A DNA stretch of 64,000 nt. It comes from an uncultured Tenacibaculum sp. Its GTDB lineage: Bacteria > Bacteroidota > Bacteroidia > Flavobacteriales > Flavobacteriaceae. The notes under the pieces are model-generated. The model saw only the letters and a program-made list of their open reading frames with translations. It was not told the DNA's origin and did not search any database. Shown here piece by piece: positions 32,771 through 41,918 of the stretch. The stretch lies in assembly GCF_947502995.1 (NCBI RefSeq), contig NZ_CANNBW010000014.1, forward strand, positions 1-64,000, written 5' to 3'. Made by a program: the position numbers and the translations under genes. Positions within the stretch are counted from its first letter, which is position 1. Every line of letters begins with the position of its first letter.

Positions 32771-33103
32771 TTATTGCTTAACAAATTTAATAGGCAATTG
32801 ATAAATTTTTCCTTTGCTTATCGTTGAAGCTTGTATCGCTTTATAATTTAATTTTCTCTTAAGGAATGATTCGATTACCGTATCACTTGTATTAATATCT
32901 ATAATTACAATTTCATTTTTTTCATTAATCATAAAATCTACTTTAACTGTAAAATCTAGATTAATATCGGGTTTTTCGTTATTTAATAGTTTAACGATTT
33001 CAGTTCTTAATTCTTTTTTTAATTCTTTAGAAGGAATAGTAATGTCATTAGCAAAAGTTAAAGTGCTAGTTAAAAAGGCGATTAAAATGATTAAATTTTT
33101 CAT
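32771..33103 (-). CDS. Small exported protein of unknown function
   Basis: A 110-aa protein with a signal peptide (MKNLIILIAFLTSTLTFAND, cleavage near 18). The mature part of about 90 aa has a beta-alpha-beta feel (LDFTVKVDFMINEKNEIVIID, KLNYKAIQAS, GKIYQLPIKFVK). This faintly recalls the C-terminal domain of TonB-type energy transducers, but the match is weak. It is divergent from a LysE-family gene, with phased GTTAA repeats between them. Confidence 0.7.
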   Translation of the reverse strand: MKNLIILIAFLTSTLTFANDITIPSKELKKELRTEIVKLLNNEKPDINLDFTVKVDFMINEKNEIVIIDINTSDTVIESFLKRKLNYKAIQASTISKGKIYQLPIKFVKQ

Positions 33104-33161
33104 ATTCTTTTATTTTAAAATTAATTATGATACAAACCTATAGCAATTGTATTTTCTTTAT

Positions 33162-33190
33162 AGTTAACTATTGTTAACCACTGTTAATTA
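33162..33190. repeat. Three GTTAA repeats at exact 10-bp spacing
   Basis: GTTAA begins at 33163, 33173 and 33183; the first two are GTTAAC palindromes. All lie between the divergent genes at 33103 and 33257, upstream of the LysE -7 box. The helical phasing suggests a protein-binding array, but the binder is unknown. Confidence 0.5.
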
Positions 33191-33230
33191 ACGTTTTATT
33201 AGTAATTTTTATAAAGGTGATTTTACTGTG

Positions 33231-33238
33231 TATATTTG
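33231..33238 (+). promoter_or_regulatory. Putative -7 box for the LysE-family gene
   Basis: TATATTTG matches TAnnTTTG, 18 bp before the ATG at 33257. The -33 position is AT-rich without a clear TTTG. Confidence 0.5.
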
Positions 33239-33256
33239 TTTTGAAATTGTAAACTA

Positions 33257-33874
33257 ATGATAGAAATTTTAATCTCTTTTGCTTTATCTACAATGGCTTT
33301 AGCTATATCGCCAGGACCAGACAATATTTTCGTACTAACACAAAGTATTGTAAATGGAAAAAAATATGGACTTGCTACTGTCTTAGGTTTAATGACAGGT
33401 TGTATTATTCATACAACTTTAGTTGCATTTGGAGTTTCAGAGGTGATTAAAGCTAACGATAATTTATTTTTTGTAATCAAGTTATTTGGAGCTTTATATC
33501 TTTTATTTTTAGCTTATAAAGTATTCAAAAGTGATGCGAATATTACTTTTTCTACAGATAATGTTCAAAAGAAATCGACTTTATCGTTATTTAAAACAGG
33601 ATTTTGGATGAATGTTTTAAATCCTAAAGTGACTATCTTTTTTCTAGCATTTTTTCCTCAATTTTTATTTTCAGATACAATCTCTACAGTATATCAATTT
33701 TACGTTTTAGGAGGAATATTTATTCTAGTTTCTTTTGTGATTTTTTCTACTATAGCCATTTTAGCAGGAGCTATTTCAGAGATAATTAAAAAGAACAATA
33801 AAGTCGGTGTATTTTTAAAATGGCTTCAAATAGTTGTATTTGTTGGTATTGCCATTTTTATTTTGATTCCATAG
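33257..33874 (+). CDS. LysE/RhtB-family amino-acid exporter
   Basis: A 205-aa inner-membrane exporter with about six hydrophobic segments. The family signature near the N-terminus is clear: ISPGPDNIFVLTQSIVNGKKYGL (about 16-38), together with GFWMNVLNPKVTIFFLAFFPQF (about 115-136). Substrates of this family are amino acids or homoserine lactones; the specific one cannot be read here. It is convergent with the SMI1-type gene and appears monocistronic. Confidence 0.92.
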   Translation: MIEILISFALSTMALAISPGPDNIFVLTQSIVNGKKYGLATVLGLMTGCIIHTTLVAFGVSEVIKANDNLFFVIKLFGALYLLFLAYKVFKSDANITFSTDNVQKKSTLSLFKTGFWMNVLNPKVTIFFLAFFPQFLFSDTISTVYQFYVLGGIFILVSFVIFSTIAILAGAISEIIKKNNKVGVFLKWLQIVVFVGIAIFILIP

Positions 33875-33886
33875 AAAATAAATTAT

Positions 33887-34297
33887 TTAATAGATTTTAT
33901 CAGAGTTATTAATTATTTCAACTAAACTTTCTTCAAAAGTATTAGCTACTAAATCATTAAAATTATTTTCAGTATTGTAGTTTATATAAATTTTTGAGTC
34001 TAATTTAGAAAAACCTATTTGATGACTGTTGATTAAATAATCACAAAAAGGGATAAAATTTATGTTTTGATTCTCAAAATATTCAAGCTGAATTCTTTCT
34101 AAAGGATAAATAGTAAATATATGTTCATTAGAATCATAATCTTTAAATCCATTAATTCTAGAATATAAATACTTGAAACTAGAAGGGGATTTAAAGTTTA
34201 AGATCTTTTCTAACTCAAGGATTTCATCAATAGAAGAAGCGTTATTTAATTTTATATCAGATTTTTTCCAATGAGTTATAATTTCATCTAAATTCAT
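33887..34297 (-). CDS. SMI1/KNR4 (SUKH)-family protein
   Basis: A 136-aa cytoplasmic protein. The start MNLDEI (34297) is preferred because it begins 5 bp after the upstream gene; an in-frame ATG at 34312 would overlap it. SUKH-like features are the N-terminal helix, EKILNFKSPSSFKYLYSRINGF and the acidic/aromatic IYPLERIQLEYF. SUKH proteins often give immunity to nuclease toxins in contact-dependent competition, but no toxin gene is present here. It may be a lone housekeeping or orphan immunity-type gene. Confidence 0.75.
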   Translation of the reverse strand: MNLDEIITHWKKSDIKLNNASSIDEILELEKILNFKSPSSFKYLYSRINGFKDYDSNEHIFTIYPLERIQLEYFENQNINFIPFCDYLINSHQIGFSKLDSKIYINYNTENNFNDLVANTFEESLVEIINNSDKIY

Positions 34298-34302
34298 AAA
34301 AA

Positions 34303-34833
34303 TTATTTCCAATTCTTTTTTATAATTAGGTTTTCTATGTGAGCATAATGATGATCACAATGCCAAGCATAAATACCAATATTTTCTCTCAAAGATACTT
34401 TTTCATTTCCTTCAGGATGAATAAAATATTGATCTAAATCATCGTTAGATAATGTTTTTAAAAAATAAACCCATTTGGCATGTAAAGCTTTTAAACTATT
34501 AATTGATAACCCTATTGGTCCATGTTTTGTGTCATCTAGATTAGCCCAACGATCTTCATAATAAGCTTTAATTACTGGAGTATTTTCGGTTAAAGTCCAC
34601 TTAAAACGAGTATATGAATTATGATGACTATCAGCACAATGATGTATAACTTGTCGTATAGTCCAACCATTTTCTCTGTAAGGAGTGTCTAGTTGTTCTG
34701 CAGTTAAATGCTTAACTAAGTGTTCTAGTTTTTCTGGAAAAGCAGCTAGTGTTGTAATCCAATTATCAATTTCTGTTTGAGTAATTTTTTTAGGTAAATT
34801 AGGCTTTCCAATAGGATATCTTAATGTTTCCAA
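34303..34833 (-). CDS. YfiT-like DinB-superfamily metal-dependent protein
   Basis: A 176-aa protein of the DinB/YfiT four-helix family, whose members are metal-dependent thiol transferases or hydrolases. The metal-binding His residues are visible in QVIHHCADSHHNSY (about 65-78) and YAWHCDHHYAH (about 155-165). The opening RYPIGKPNLPKKITQTEID is typical of Bacteroidota YfiT homologs. It lies 2 bp after the TPR lipoprotein gene and just before the SUKH gene. The true substrate is unknown. Confidence 0.88.
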   Translation of the reverse strand: METLRYPIGKPNLPKKITQTEIDNWITTLAAFPEKLEHLVKHLTAEQLDTPYRENGWTIRQVIHHCADSHHNSYTRFKWTLTENTPVIKAYYEDRWANLDDTKHGPIGLSINSLKALHAKWVYFLKTLSNDDLDQYFIHPEGNEKVSLRENIGIYAWHCDHHYAHIENLIIKKNWK

Positions 34834-34835
34834 AA

Positions 34836-35507
34836 CTATTCTTTTTTAAGTCTTTTTAAACTTTTTTTTGCTCTTCTATTTTCAGGATTAATACTCAAAG
34901 CTTTATTGTAATATGTAATAGCTTTAGTTGTATCTTGTTTTTCAAGAAATGCATCTCCTAAACTATAGTAACATGTAGAGCTTTTAGGATATAATTCAAT
35001 ATTAATTTTAAACGTAGTAATTGCTTTATCTATTTCATTGTTTTTAAGAAAAGCATATCCCTTTCGGTTTATAGTTCTTTGTCTAATTACCGGACTTAAA
35101 CTGTCTTTTTCTTTAATTGAAAGAAAGCCTTTTAAAGCCATTTCAAAATTATTTTCCTTTAAATATTCTGTAGGTGTTTTTTCTCCTTCTTTCAATTTAA
35201 CAAAGACTAACTTTTCATCTTTATGTTCTCTTTTTTCTGCTAAAACAATTTTAGAATCAGAAGTATTAAAAATTAGTTTTTCATTTAGTTCTCTAGCATA
35301 AAAAGTGCTATCATTTACCTTTAAGGGTTTAAGATCAGAATTTCTCCATTTTAAGAACAGTTCTTTATCCTTAAAGTAAACTTCTATGATTTCATCTGCG
35401 TTAAAAAAGTACCTACCTTCAGCTTTAGAAATAAAATCATCATTATTTATTTTAGAAGTACAACTTAAAAGTAATAAAGTTGCTAATATTAAAAGTTTGG
35501 TTTTCAT
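34836..35507 (-). CDS. TPR-repeat lipoprotein
   Basis: A 223-aa lipoprotein with signal MKTKLLILATLLLLSC (lipidated Cys16). The first half is a small beta-rich region with charged residues. Residues 125-220 contain two or three TPR units (AFLKNNEIDKAITTFKINIELYP, YYSLGDAFLEKQDTTKAITYYNKALSINP). It probably acts as a protein-interaction module on the periplasmic side. It heads a three-gene minus-strand group with the YfiT-like and SUKH genes. Confidence 0.82.
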   Translation of the reverse strand: MKTKLLILATLLLLSCTSKINNDDFISKAEGRYFFNADEIIEVYFKDKELFLKWRNSDLKPLKVNDSTFYARELNEKLIFNTSDSKIVLAEKREHKDEKLVFVKLKEGEKTPTEYLKENNFEMALKGFLSIKEKDSLSPVIRQRTINRKGYAFLKNNEIDKAITTFKINIELYPKSSTCYYSLGDAFLEKQDTTKAITYYNKALSINPENRRAKKSLKRLKKE

Positions 35508-35580
35508 AGTTTGTTGTTTAATCGACTTAAAAAGTATGACGGTCTTTTTATTTTTTTGTTACGTAAAATTAATATTTAAA

Positions 35581-35596
35581 TGGCATAACTATTGAC
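35581..35596 (+). promoter_or_regulatory. Sigma-54-like -24/-12 element upstream of lon
   Basis: TGGCAT-AACTA-TTGAC resembles the sigma-54 pattern TGGCAC-N5-TTGCA, with the -24 GG kept and the -12 GC changed. No TAnnTTTG box was seen between here and the lon ATG. The leader would be about 115 nt. This is a weak match. Confidence 0.3.
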
Positions 35597-35723
35597 ATCT
35601 ATTATTGAAAATATTTAATATTTTTAATTTATTTCACTGAATTTCAGTTGTTTGTTTGTAAAAGAGCAATTCCGTGAATAAGAAAATAACGAAATCAATG
35701 TCATATTGACAGATATTCATACT

Positions 35724-38180
35724 ATGAGTAAATCAAAAATTATACATTTAGACAATTTGTCTTTACAAGATATGTTGAATGAAGATTCTGAGTTAATTCC
35801 TTTATTAACTCCAGAAGATGAAGAAATAATAAACAATGAGGAAATTCCTAGTGAATTACCAATCTTACCATTACGAAATACAGTTTTATTTCCAGGTGTT
35901 GTAATTCCAATTACAGCAGGAAGAGATAAATCAATTCAGTTAATAAAAGATGCTAATAAAGGAAACAAAACTATTGGAGTTGTAGCACAACGTAATAGCG
36001 AAGTTGAAGATCCTACTTACGAGGATATTTATCATACTGGTGTTGTTGCACAGATTTTAAGAGTTTTAAAAATGCCCGACGGTAATACTACAGTTATTAT
36101 ACAAGGTAAAAAACGATTTGAAATTACTGAAATGATTCAACAAGAACCTTACATGAGAGCTAAGGTTACTGAAGCAATTGAAGAAAGAGATATCGACGAT
36201 AAAAAAGAATTTGATGCTATTATCGATTCTATTAAAGAGTTGTCTTTAGAAGTAATTAAAGAAAATCCGATGTTACCTTCTGAGGCTTCTTTTGCAATTA
36301 AAAATATTCAATCTAATTCATTTTTGGTGAACTTTATTTCATCAAATATGGATTTAAGTGTTGGACAAAAGCAGGTTCTTTTAGAGAAAGATAATTTAAA
36401 AGAAAGAGCGCTTTTAACACTAAAGAATTTAGATAAAGAATTGCAAAAGTTACAACTACGTAACGATATTCAGTCTAAAACAAGATCTGATTTAGACAAA
36501 CAACAACGTGAGTATTACTTACATCAGCAGTTAAAAACAATTCAAGAAGAATTAGGCGGCGTTTCTCATGACCAAGAGTTAGAGGAAATGAAAGCCAAGG
36601 CGAAGGATAAAAAGTGGTCTAAAGAAGTAGGAGAGACGTTCGATAAAGAATTAAATAGACTTCGTAGAATGAATCCTCAAATGGCAGAATATGGTGTTCA
36701 GCGTAACTATTTAGAGTTATTATTAGAGTTACCTTGGGGAATATATTCTGAGGATAAATTTGATCTTAAAAAAGCGCAAAAGATTTTAGATCGTGATCAT
36801 TTCGGACTAGAAAAGGTTAAAGAGCGTATTATTGAGCATCTAGCAGTTTTAAAGTTAAGAGGAGATATGAAGTCTCCAATTATTTGTTTATACGGACCTC
36901 CGGGAGTTGGTAAAACGTCTTTAGGTAAATCTGTTGCAGAAGCTTTAGGACGTAAATATATTCGTATGTCTTTAGGAGGTTTACGAGATGAAGCAGAAAT
37001 AAGAGGACATCGTAAAACTTATATTGGAGCGATGCCAGGACGTTTAATTCAAAACTTAAAAAAGGCTGGTACTTCTAATCCTGTATTTGTATTAGATGAA
37101 ATTGATAAATTAGGTCAGAGTCACCAAGGTGATCCTTCTTCAGCAATGTTAGAAGTTTTAGATCCTGAACAAAACACAGAGTTCTATGACAATTATTTAG
37201 AAGTAGGTTACGATTTATCGAAAGTACTTTTTATAGCAACTGCAAATAATATTAATCAAATTCCATGGGCTTTAAGAGATCGTATGGAAATTATTAATGT
37301 TACTGGATATACAATTGAGGAAAAGACAGAAATCGCTAAAAAATACTTGTTGCCTAAACAATTAAAAGAGCATGGATTAAATGATGAACATTTAAAACTA
37401 GGAAAAGCTCAAATTGAAAAAATTGTTGAAGGTTATACTAGAGAATCTGGTGTTCGTGGTTTAGAAAAACAAGTAGCAAAAGTTGTGCGTTATGCAGCCA
37501 AATCTATTGCTATGGAAGAACAGTATAATATTGCTTTAACTTCTGAAGATATTGAAACTATTTTAGGTCCGGCTCGATTAGAAAGAGATAAATATGAAAA
37601 TAATGACACAGCAGGTGTTGTAACTGGTTTAGCTTGGACTAGCGTTGGAGGAGATATTTTATTTATTGAATCTATTTTATCTAAAGGTAAAGGTGCTTTA
37701 TCAATTACTGGAAATTTAGGAACAGTAATGAAAGAATCTTCTACAATAGCAATGAAATATATTAAGTCTAATGCTGAAGACTTTGGAATTAAACCTGAAG
37801 TTTTAGATAAATACGATGTACATATTCATGTTCCTGAAGGAGCAACTCCTAAAGATGGACCAAGTGCTGGTATTACCATGTTAACTTCTTTAGTTTCTGT
37901 ATTTACACAACGCAAAGTAAAAAATAAAGTAGCTATGACTGGTGAAATTACTTTGAGAGGTAAAGTACTTCCTGTTGGAGGAATTAAAGAAAAAATATTA
38001 GCTGCTAAAAGAGCTAATATTAAAGAGATTATTCTTTGTGCAGATAATAAGAAAGATGTTAATGAAATTAATCAGAGTTATTTAAAAGGATTAAAGTTTC
38101 ATTACGTGACAGAAATGAGTGAAGTAATCGATATAGCATTAACAAAACAGAAAGTTAAAAACGCAAAAAAATTGAACTAA
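35724..38180 (+). CDS. lon: ATP-dependent protease Lon
   Basis: Lon degrades damaged and regulatory proteins in the cytoplasm. The ATG at 35724 (MSKSKII) is preferred over an upstream TTG, giving 818 aa. Order: LON substrate-binding domain (about 45-240, [14 protein letters not shown]), a coiled coil, AAA+ domain with Walker [10 protein letters not shown] (about 391) and Walker [11 protein letters not shown], then the protease domain with Ser714 in GPSAG and Lys757 in GGIKEK forming the dyad. It is a single-gene unit closed by a terminator. Confidence 0.97.
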   Translation: MSKSKIIHLDNLSLQDMLNEDSELIPLLTPEDEEIINNEEIPSELPILPLRNTVLFPGVVIPITAGRDKSIQLIKDANKGNKTIGVVAQRNSEVEDPTYEDIYHTGVVAQILRVLKMPDGNTTVIIQGKKRFEITEMIQQEPYMRAKVTEAIEERDIDDKKEFDAIIDSIKELSLEVIKENPMLPSEASFAIKNIQSNSFLVNFISSNMDLSVGQKQVLLEKDNLKERALLTLKNLDKELQKLQLRNDIQSKTRSDLDKQQREYYLHQQLKTIQEELGGVSHDQELEEMKAKAKDKKWSKEVGETFDKELNRLRRMNPQMAEYGVQRNYLELLLELPWGIYSEDKFDLKKAQKILDRDHFGLEKVKERIIEHLAVLKLRGDMKSPIICLYGPPGVGKTSLGKSVAEALGRKYIRMSLGGLRDEAEIRGHRKTYIGAMPGRLIQNLKKAGTSNPVFVLDEIDKLGQSHQGDPSSAMLEVLDPEQNTEFYDNYLEVGYDLSKVLFIATANNINQIPWALRDRMEIINVTGYTIEEKTEIAKKYLLPKQLKEHGLNDEHLKLGKAQIEKIVEGYTRESGVRGLEKQVAKVVRYAAKSIAMEEQYNIALTSEDIETILGPARLERDKYENNDTAGVVTGLAWTSVGGDILFIESILSKGKGALSITGNLGTVMKESSTIAMKYIKSNAEDFGIKPEVLDKYDVHIHVPEGATPKDGPSAGITMLTSLVSVFTQRKVKNKVAMTGEITLRGKVLPVGGIKEKILAAKRANIKEIILCADNKKDVNEINQSYLKGLKFHYVTEMSEVIDIALTKQKVKNAKKLN

Positions 38181-38208
38181 AAAAAACTCCCTAACTAGGG
38201 AGTTTTTT
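38181..38208. terminator. Terminator after lon
   Basis: Arms AAAAAACTCCCTA (38181-38193) and TAGGGAGTTTTTT (38196-38208) form a strong hairpin with T-run, directly after the lon stop and facing the convergent gene. Confidence 0.92.
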
Positions 38209-38227
38209 TATTCTTAAAAGTACAGAT

Positions 38228-38758
38228 TTACTTTCCTGAAAGTAACTGTTCGTTATTTTGTTCGTGTAATGTATTAGCTAGGATATTAAGTTTACTTTTT
38301 GTGAGTTTAGAAGTTTTACCTACTATTTTAATAAATTCGTCTACTTTTTTCTTCGTAGTTGGATATCCGATATTATTACCATTTGCATCATAAGACATTT
38401 CAATAAAATTTCCGTCATTATCTAATATGTACCAAAATGGAAAACCTTTTACTTTTGAATTAGTTTCAGCCATGTCATTTCTAGAACCAAAATAAGTCTT
38501 CGCTTTTTCTTCAGTCAACACAATATCTACAACAATATAACTTGTATTGTACAAAGGTTTACAAGTTTCGTTTGTCATTTGGTGTTCAAGTTTTTTACTT
38601 AATTCACATGATTCTACTCTATAATTTACAAATACATATTTACTCTCTTCTTTAGCTTTGATTAACGCATTGTCTATTAGTTTTGATGCCTTAAGTTGCG
38701 CATCAGATGAAAATTGAAAAATAAAAAATGTAATAAGTAATAGTAAATATTTACGCAT
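38228..38758 (-). CDS. Exported thioredoxin-like protein with CxxS active site
   Basis: A 176-aa protein with a signal peptide (about 1-20). The thioredoxin-7-like fold is seen from YVFVNYRVES to the cis-Pro segment GFPFWYILDNDG. At the usual CxxC position it reads CELS (Cys51, Ser54), so the second cysteine is replaced by serine. Such proteins cannot act as ordinary dithiol reductases. They may be isomerase-like, chaperone-like or form stable mixed disulfides. It lies between lon and a secreted subtilisin without clear operon links. Confidence 0.78.
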   Translation of the reverse strand: MRKYLLLLITFFIFQFSSDAQLKASKLIDNALIKAKEESKYVFVNYRVESCELSKKLEHQMTNETCKPLYNTSYIVVDIVLTEEKAKTYFGSRNDMAETNSKVKGFPFWYILDNDGNFIEMSYDANGNNIGYPTTKKKVDEFIKIVGKTSKLTKSKLNILANTLHEQNNEQLLSGK

Positions 38759-38936
38759 AAGATTGGGGATTAAAAAGTTATGTATTCAATTTAAAGAAAA
38801 AGATAGCTTTTTATCCCTTCGTTCATCTACAGATTTTTTCCTTTCAACGAAACTTAAGAGTATTTCATAAAACTAAAGTTAATAAGTTAAAGAAATTTAA
38901 ATTTTTATGAGTTGTAATATTAATTTTATGGTCTTT

Positions 38937-40568
38937 CTACTTGATTATTAGTTTTTTATTGATAATAGTTTTTGGAGAGTTTTCTATATTGAAAATTTTT
39001 AGAAAATAAGTTCCACTTTCTAAACTTGATATTTTGTAAGCTTCAGAAGCTTTATTAGTGTTTATTTCAGAAACAATTTGTCCAAGTGTATTATAAATTA
39101 CAGCATTAAATTTTTTACTTTGTCTATTAGCTATAAATAAGTCATCACCGTTTTTATTAGGGTTAGGATATATTACAAAGTCATTTTTAATAGTATTATT
39201 TATGTCTTCTGTACTTAGTACCATATTACTTTTTAATGCTTCATACGCATTGATTCTTCCGTAACCAAAGAAATCATCTTTACCAGGTAAATCAGAATTT
39301 CCTCCAACTTTATCTTCAGAAGTATTTCTTAAAACCGTATTTATTTCATCTATAGTTAAATCTTTATTTAGAGATAACATAAGTGATATTAAACCGGCTA
39401 CATGAGGAGCAGCCTGAGAAGTTCCACTCCAATAATAATTGTAGTTTGTATCTGAAGCATTGTTTAAACCATAGATATAATTTCCAGGAGCAACAAAATC
39501 AATTTGAGGGCCATAATTACTTCCACTAGTACTACTCCAAGAAAATGGGCGAGCAATTCTATCACTAGAATTTGTAGCTCCAATAGCAATAGCTTTTTCG
39601 TATCTAGCAGGATATTCTACCGAGGTGTTTTTATTTCCTGCAGAAACTATTACAGGTACATTTTTACTGTAGGCATAATCGATTGCTTCCTTTAAAAAAT
39701 TTGAAGGATCTACACCACCAGCAGATAAATTAATTACATGAGCACCATTATCAACTGCGTAAATTATAGCTCTTCCCCAATGTGTATAAAAGCCTTTGTT
39801 TTCTCTGTCTAAAACTCTACATATCATTATTTTAGAGTTCCAGTTTACACCTGCATACCCAATATTGTTATTTCCTGTTGCAACAGCAATACCAGCAACA
39901 TTAGTTCCATGTCCGTGATGATCATCTGGTGAGTTGTTATTTTCAACAAAATCCCAACCAATTCTATAGTCATCAACAAAACCATTATTATCATTATCAA
40001 TTAAATCTCCAGGAATTTCATCTTCATTAATCCAAAACCTATTTTCAAATTCAGGATGATTAGTTTTTATACCGCTATCTAATACAGCAACAACTATATT
40101 AGGATCACCAGTTGTTAGTTCCCAAGCAAGATCCATATCTACATCTGCATCAGGTTTAGATGGAGACAAAGAAAAACTTCCATCGTTTATAAAACTCCAT
40201 TGACGATTAAATAATGGTTCGTTAGGAGCTAATACAGCTTTACCATGTCCTTCTCCTATCTGGTCTATTTCTACATATTCAAATAGTCCAGTATTTTGAT
40301 ATTCTGAAACAATTTCACTGTAATTTTCTTCATTATTTAGCTCTAATAAAAAAGTTTTATTGAAGTTATGTATAGATTCAATTTTAGTTACGTTAAGCGT
40401 TTGGTTGAGTTTAGAGAAAACTTGACTTTTACTTTTAGCTCCTGAATTTTTAAACTTAACAATAAGTCGTTTTTGTGAAGTAATGTTGTTTTTGTTGATA
40501 TCATTTTGTTGTGAAATTCCAGAATAAACAACAAATAACAAGCAAAAAGCATAGCGTATATTTTTCAT
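38937..40568 (-). CDS. Secreted S8 (subtilisin-like) protease with T9SS tail
   Basis: A 543-aa secreted endopeptidase. The start chosen at 40568 (MKNIRYAFCLL) gives a clean signal peptide (about 1-19). An inhibitor-like propeptide covers about 33-105. The peptidase domain (about 120-445) has the triad Asp164 in VAVLDSGI, His220 in HHGHGTNVAG and Ser384 in SGTSQAAPHVAG. The C-terminal 70 residues form a type IX secretion tail (VIYPNPNKNGDDLFI to the KKLIIK end). It is likely an extracellular nutrient or virulence-type protease. Confidence 0.95.
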   Translation of the reverse strand: MKNIRYAFCLLFVVYSGISQQNDINKNNITSQKRLIVKFKNSGAKSKSQVFSKLNQTLNVTKIESIHNFNKTFLLELNNEENYSEIVSEYQNTGLFEYVEIDQIGEGHGKAVLAPNEPLFNRQWSFINDGSFSLSPSKPDADVDMDLAWELTTGDPNIVVAVLDSGIKTNHPEFENRFWINEDEIPGDLIDNDNNGFVDDYRIGWDFVENNNSPDDHHGHGTNVAGIAVATGNNNIGYAGVNWNSKIMICRVLDRENKGFYTHWGRAIIYAVDNGAHVINLSAGGVDPSNFLKEAIDYAYSKNVPVIVSAGNKNTSVEYPARYEKAIAIGATNSSDRIARPFSWSSTSGSNYGPQIDFVAPGNYIYGLNNASDTNYNYYWSGTSQAAPHVAGLISLMLSLNKDLTIDEINTVLRNTSEDKVGGNSDLPGKDDFFGYGRINAYEALKSNMVLSTEDINNTIKNDFVIYPNPNKNGDDLFIANRQSKKFNAVIYNTLGQIVSEINTNKASEAYKISSLESGTYFLKIFNIENSPKTIINKKLIIK

Positions 40569-40621
40569 TATCATAGTTGGTTTTTTAGACAATGAAAGTT
40601 AATAAAAAATAAGTAAAAAAC

Positions 40622-41176
40622 TTACTTCCATTTAATATTACAACCAATACTTGGTTTTTGATTTTCAAGAATGGTATTGTGTTCTATTAAAGCATCAATA
40701 GCGTTTCTTAAATCTTTACCAGAAACAGGAATATTATTACCAGGTCTTGAATTATCTAATTGTCCATGATATACACATTTTAAATCACCATCAAAAAGAT
40801 ATAAATCAGGAGTACATGCAGCATTATAGGCTTTGGCAACTTCTTGTGTTTCGTCATATAAATAAGGAAAAGGGTATTGAAGTTTTTCTGCATTTTCTTT
40901 CATTAAAACCGGACCATCTTGAGGGTAGTTTACAATATCATTACTACTAATAGCAATACAATTAATTCCTTTAGTTTTATAATCATTAGCAATTCTAACT
41001 AATTCTTCATTGATGTGAATTACAAAAGGACAATGGTTGCAAATAAAAAAAATAGCAGTTCCATTTTCTCCTTTATTTTCAGATAATTGAATTGTTGTAT
41101 GATCTATTGTGTTTATTAATTTAAAATCTGGAGCAAAAGCACCAATCTGAAATTTATTAGATTCCGTTAAAGCCAT
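40622..41176 (-). CDS. Thioredoxin-fold redoxin (AhpC/TSA-like)
   Basis: A 184-aa cytoplasmic redoxin. The AhpC/TSA-type start GAFAPDFKLINTIDHTTIQL leads to the active-site segment FFICNHCPFV (about 43-52), a CNHC form of CxxC common in Bacteroidota homologs. The cis-Pro region AACTPDLYLFDGD follows near residue 117. It probably acts as a thiol peroxidase or disulfide reductase; the electron donor is unknown. It is the last gene of a run with the SDR and glycosyltransferase genes. Confidence 0.87.
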   Translation of the reverse strand: MALTESNKFQIGAFAPDFKLINTIDHTTIQLSENKGENGTAIFFICNHCPFVIHINEELVRIANDYKTKGINCIAISSNDIVNYPQDGPVLMKENAEKLQYPFPYLYDETQEVAKAYNAACTPDLYLFDGDLKCVYHGQLDNSRPGNNIPVSGKDLRNAIDALIEHNTILENQKPSIGCNIKWK

Positions 41177-41189
41177 AAGTCAATTAATT

Positions 41190-41918
41190 TTAGACTTCTC
41201 TTAAGTCTATTGTTTGTCCATTTGTAAGCTTATTACTACTATCTAAGTTATAAATGCGTTCAGCTACAAATTCAGGAGAATAAAGTTCGTTATTATTTTT
41301 TAAATCTATAAAACGTTGTACGTTTTTAAACTTAGAGACTTCAGTAGTTCTAATTTGAGATTGCATATTTGTATCGACTACACCAGGACGGATTCCAAAG
41401 GCTTTTACACCATTTTCTACATTTTCTTGCTCTTTAGATATCGTAGCGGTTATCATATCCAGTGCAGCTTTAGAACTGCAATAAACACTCCAACCTTCAT
41501 AAGGTTTTTTTGCTGCGCCTGAAGAAATATTAATAATCTGTTTTTTACAATTAAGTTCAGATAATTGATTAATAAATAGGCTAGAAAAAATAAGAGGTAT
41601 TGTTGTATTTAAGAATACAGATTGATGAATATCTTGATAATTAATAGCTTCTAAATTCGCTATTTCACCAAGTCTACCTGCATTATTTACTAAAGTTATC
41701 GAAGTAATTGCTGTTTTTTTAACTTCATCTAAAAGCATTTCAAAAGCATTCTTAGCTTCTTCAATATTTAATAAATCAACAGAAATTTGAGTAACATTTT
41801 GAATGTCTATAATTGACCGTGATAATGAAAAAACTATATAATTTTCTTGTAGATATTTTTCAACAAGAGCTTTACCAATTCCTTTACTACCTCCAGTTAC
41901 AATTAATACATTACTCAT
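41190..41918 (-). CDS. Short-chain dehydrogenase/reductase
   Basis: A 242-aa NAD(P)-dependent oxidoreductase of the SDR family. The cofactor motif VTGGSKGIGKAL (about 7-18), LVNNAGRLGE (about 77-86), catalytic Ser in INISSGAAK and YxxxK in YCSSKAA (Tyr about 154, Lys about 158) are present. It resembles sepiapterin-reductase-like SDRs, but the substrate is unknown. Its start overlaps the end of the glycosyltransferase gene by 8 bp. Confidence 0.9.
   Translation of the reverse strand: MSNVLIVTGGSKGIGKALVEKYLQENYIVFSLSRSIIDIQNVTQISVDLLNIEEAKNAFEMLLDEVKKTAITSITLVNNAGRLGEIANLEAINYQDIHQSVFLNTTIPLIFSSLFINQLSELNCKKQIINISSGAAKKPYEGWSVYCSSKAALDMITATISKEQENVENGVKAFGIRPGVVDTNMQSQIRTTEVSKFKNVQRFIDLKNNNELYSPEFVAERIYNLDSSNKLTNGQTIDLREV

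Noticed and set aside
33887..34297. SUKH-type gene as part of a toxin-immunity system
   Set aside because: No polymorphic toxin, WXG or Rhs-type gene lies nearby; it is in a run with unrelated small genes.
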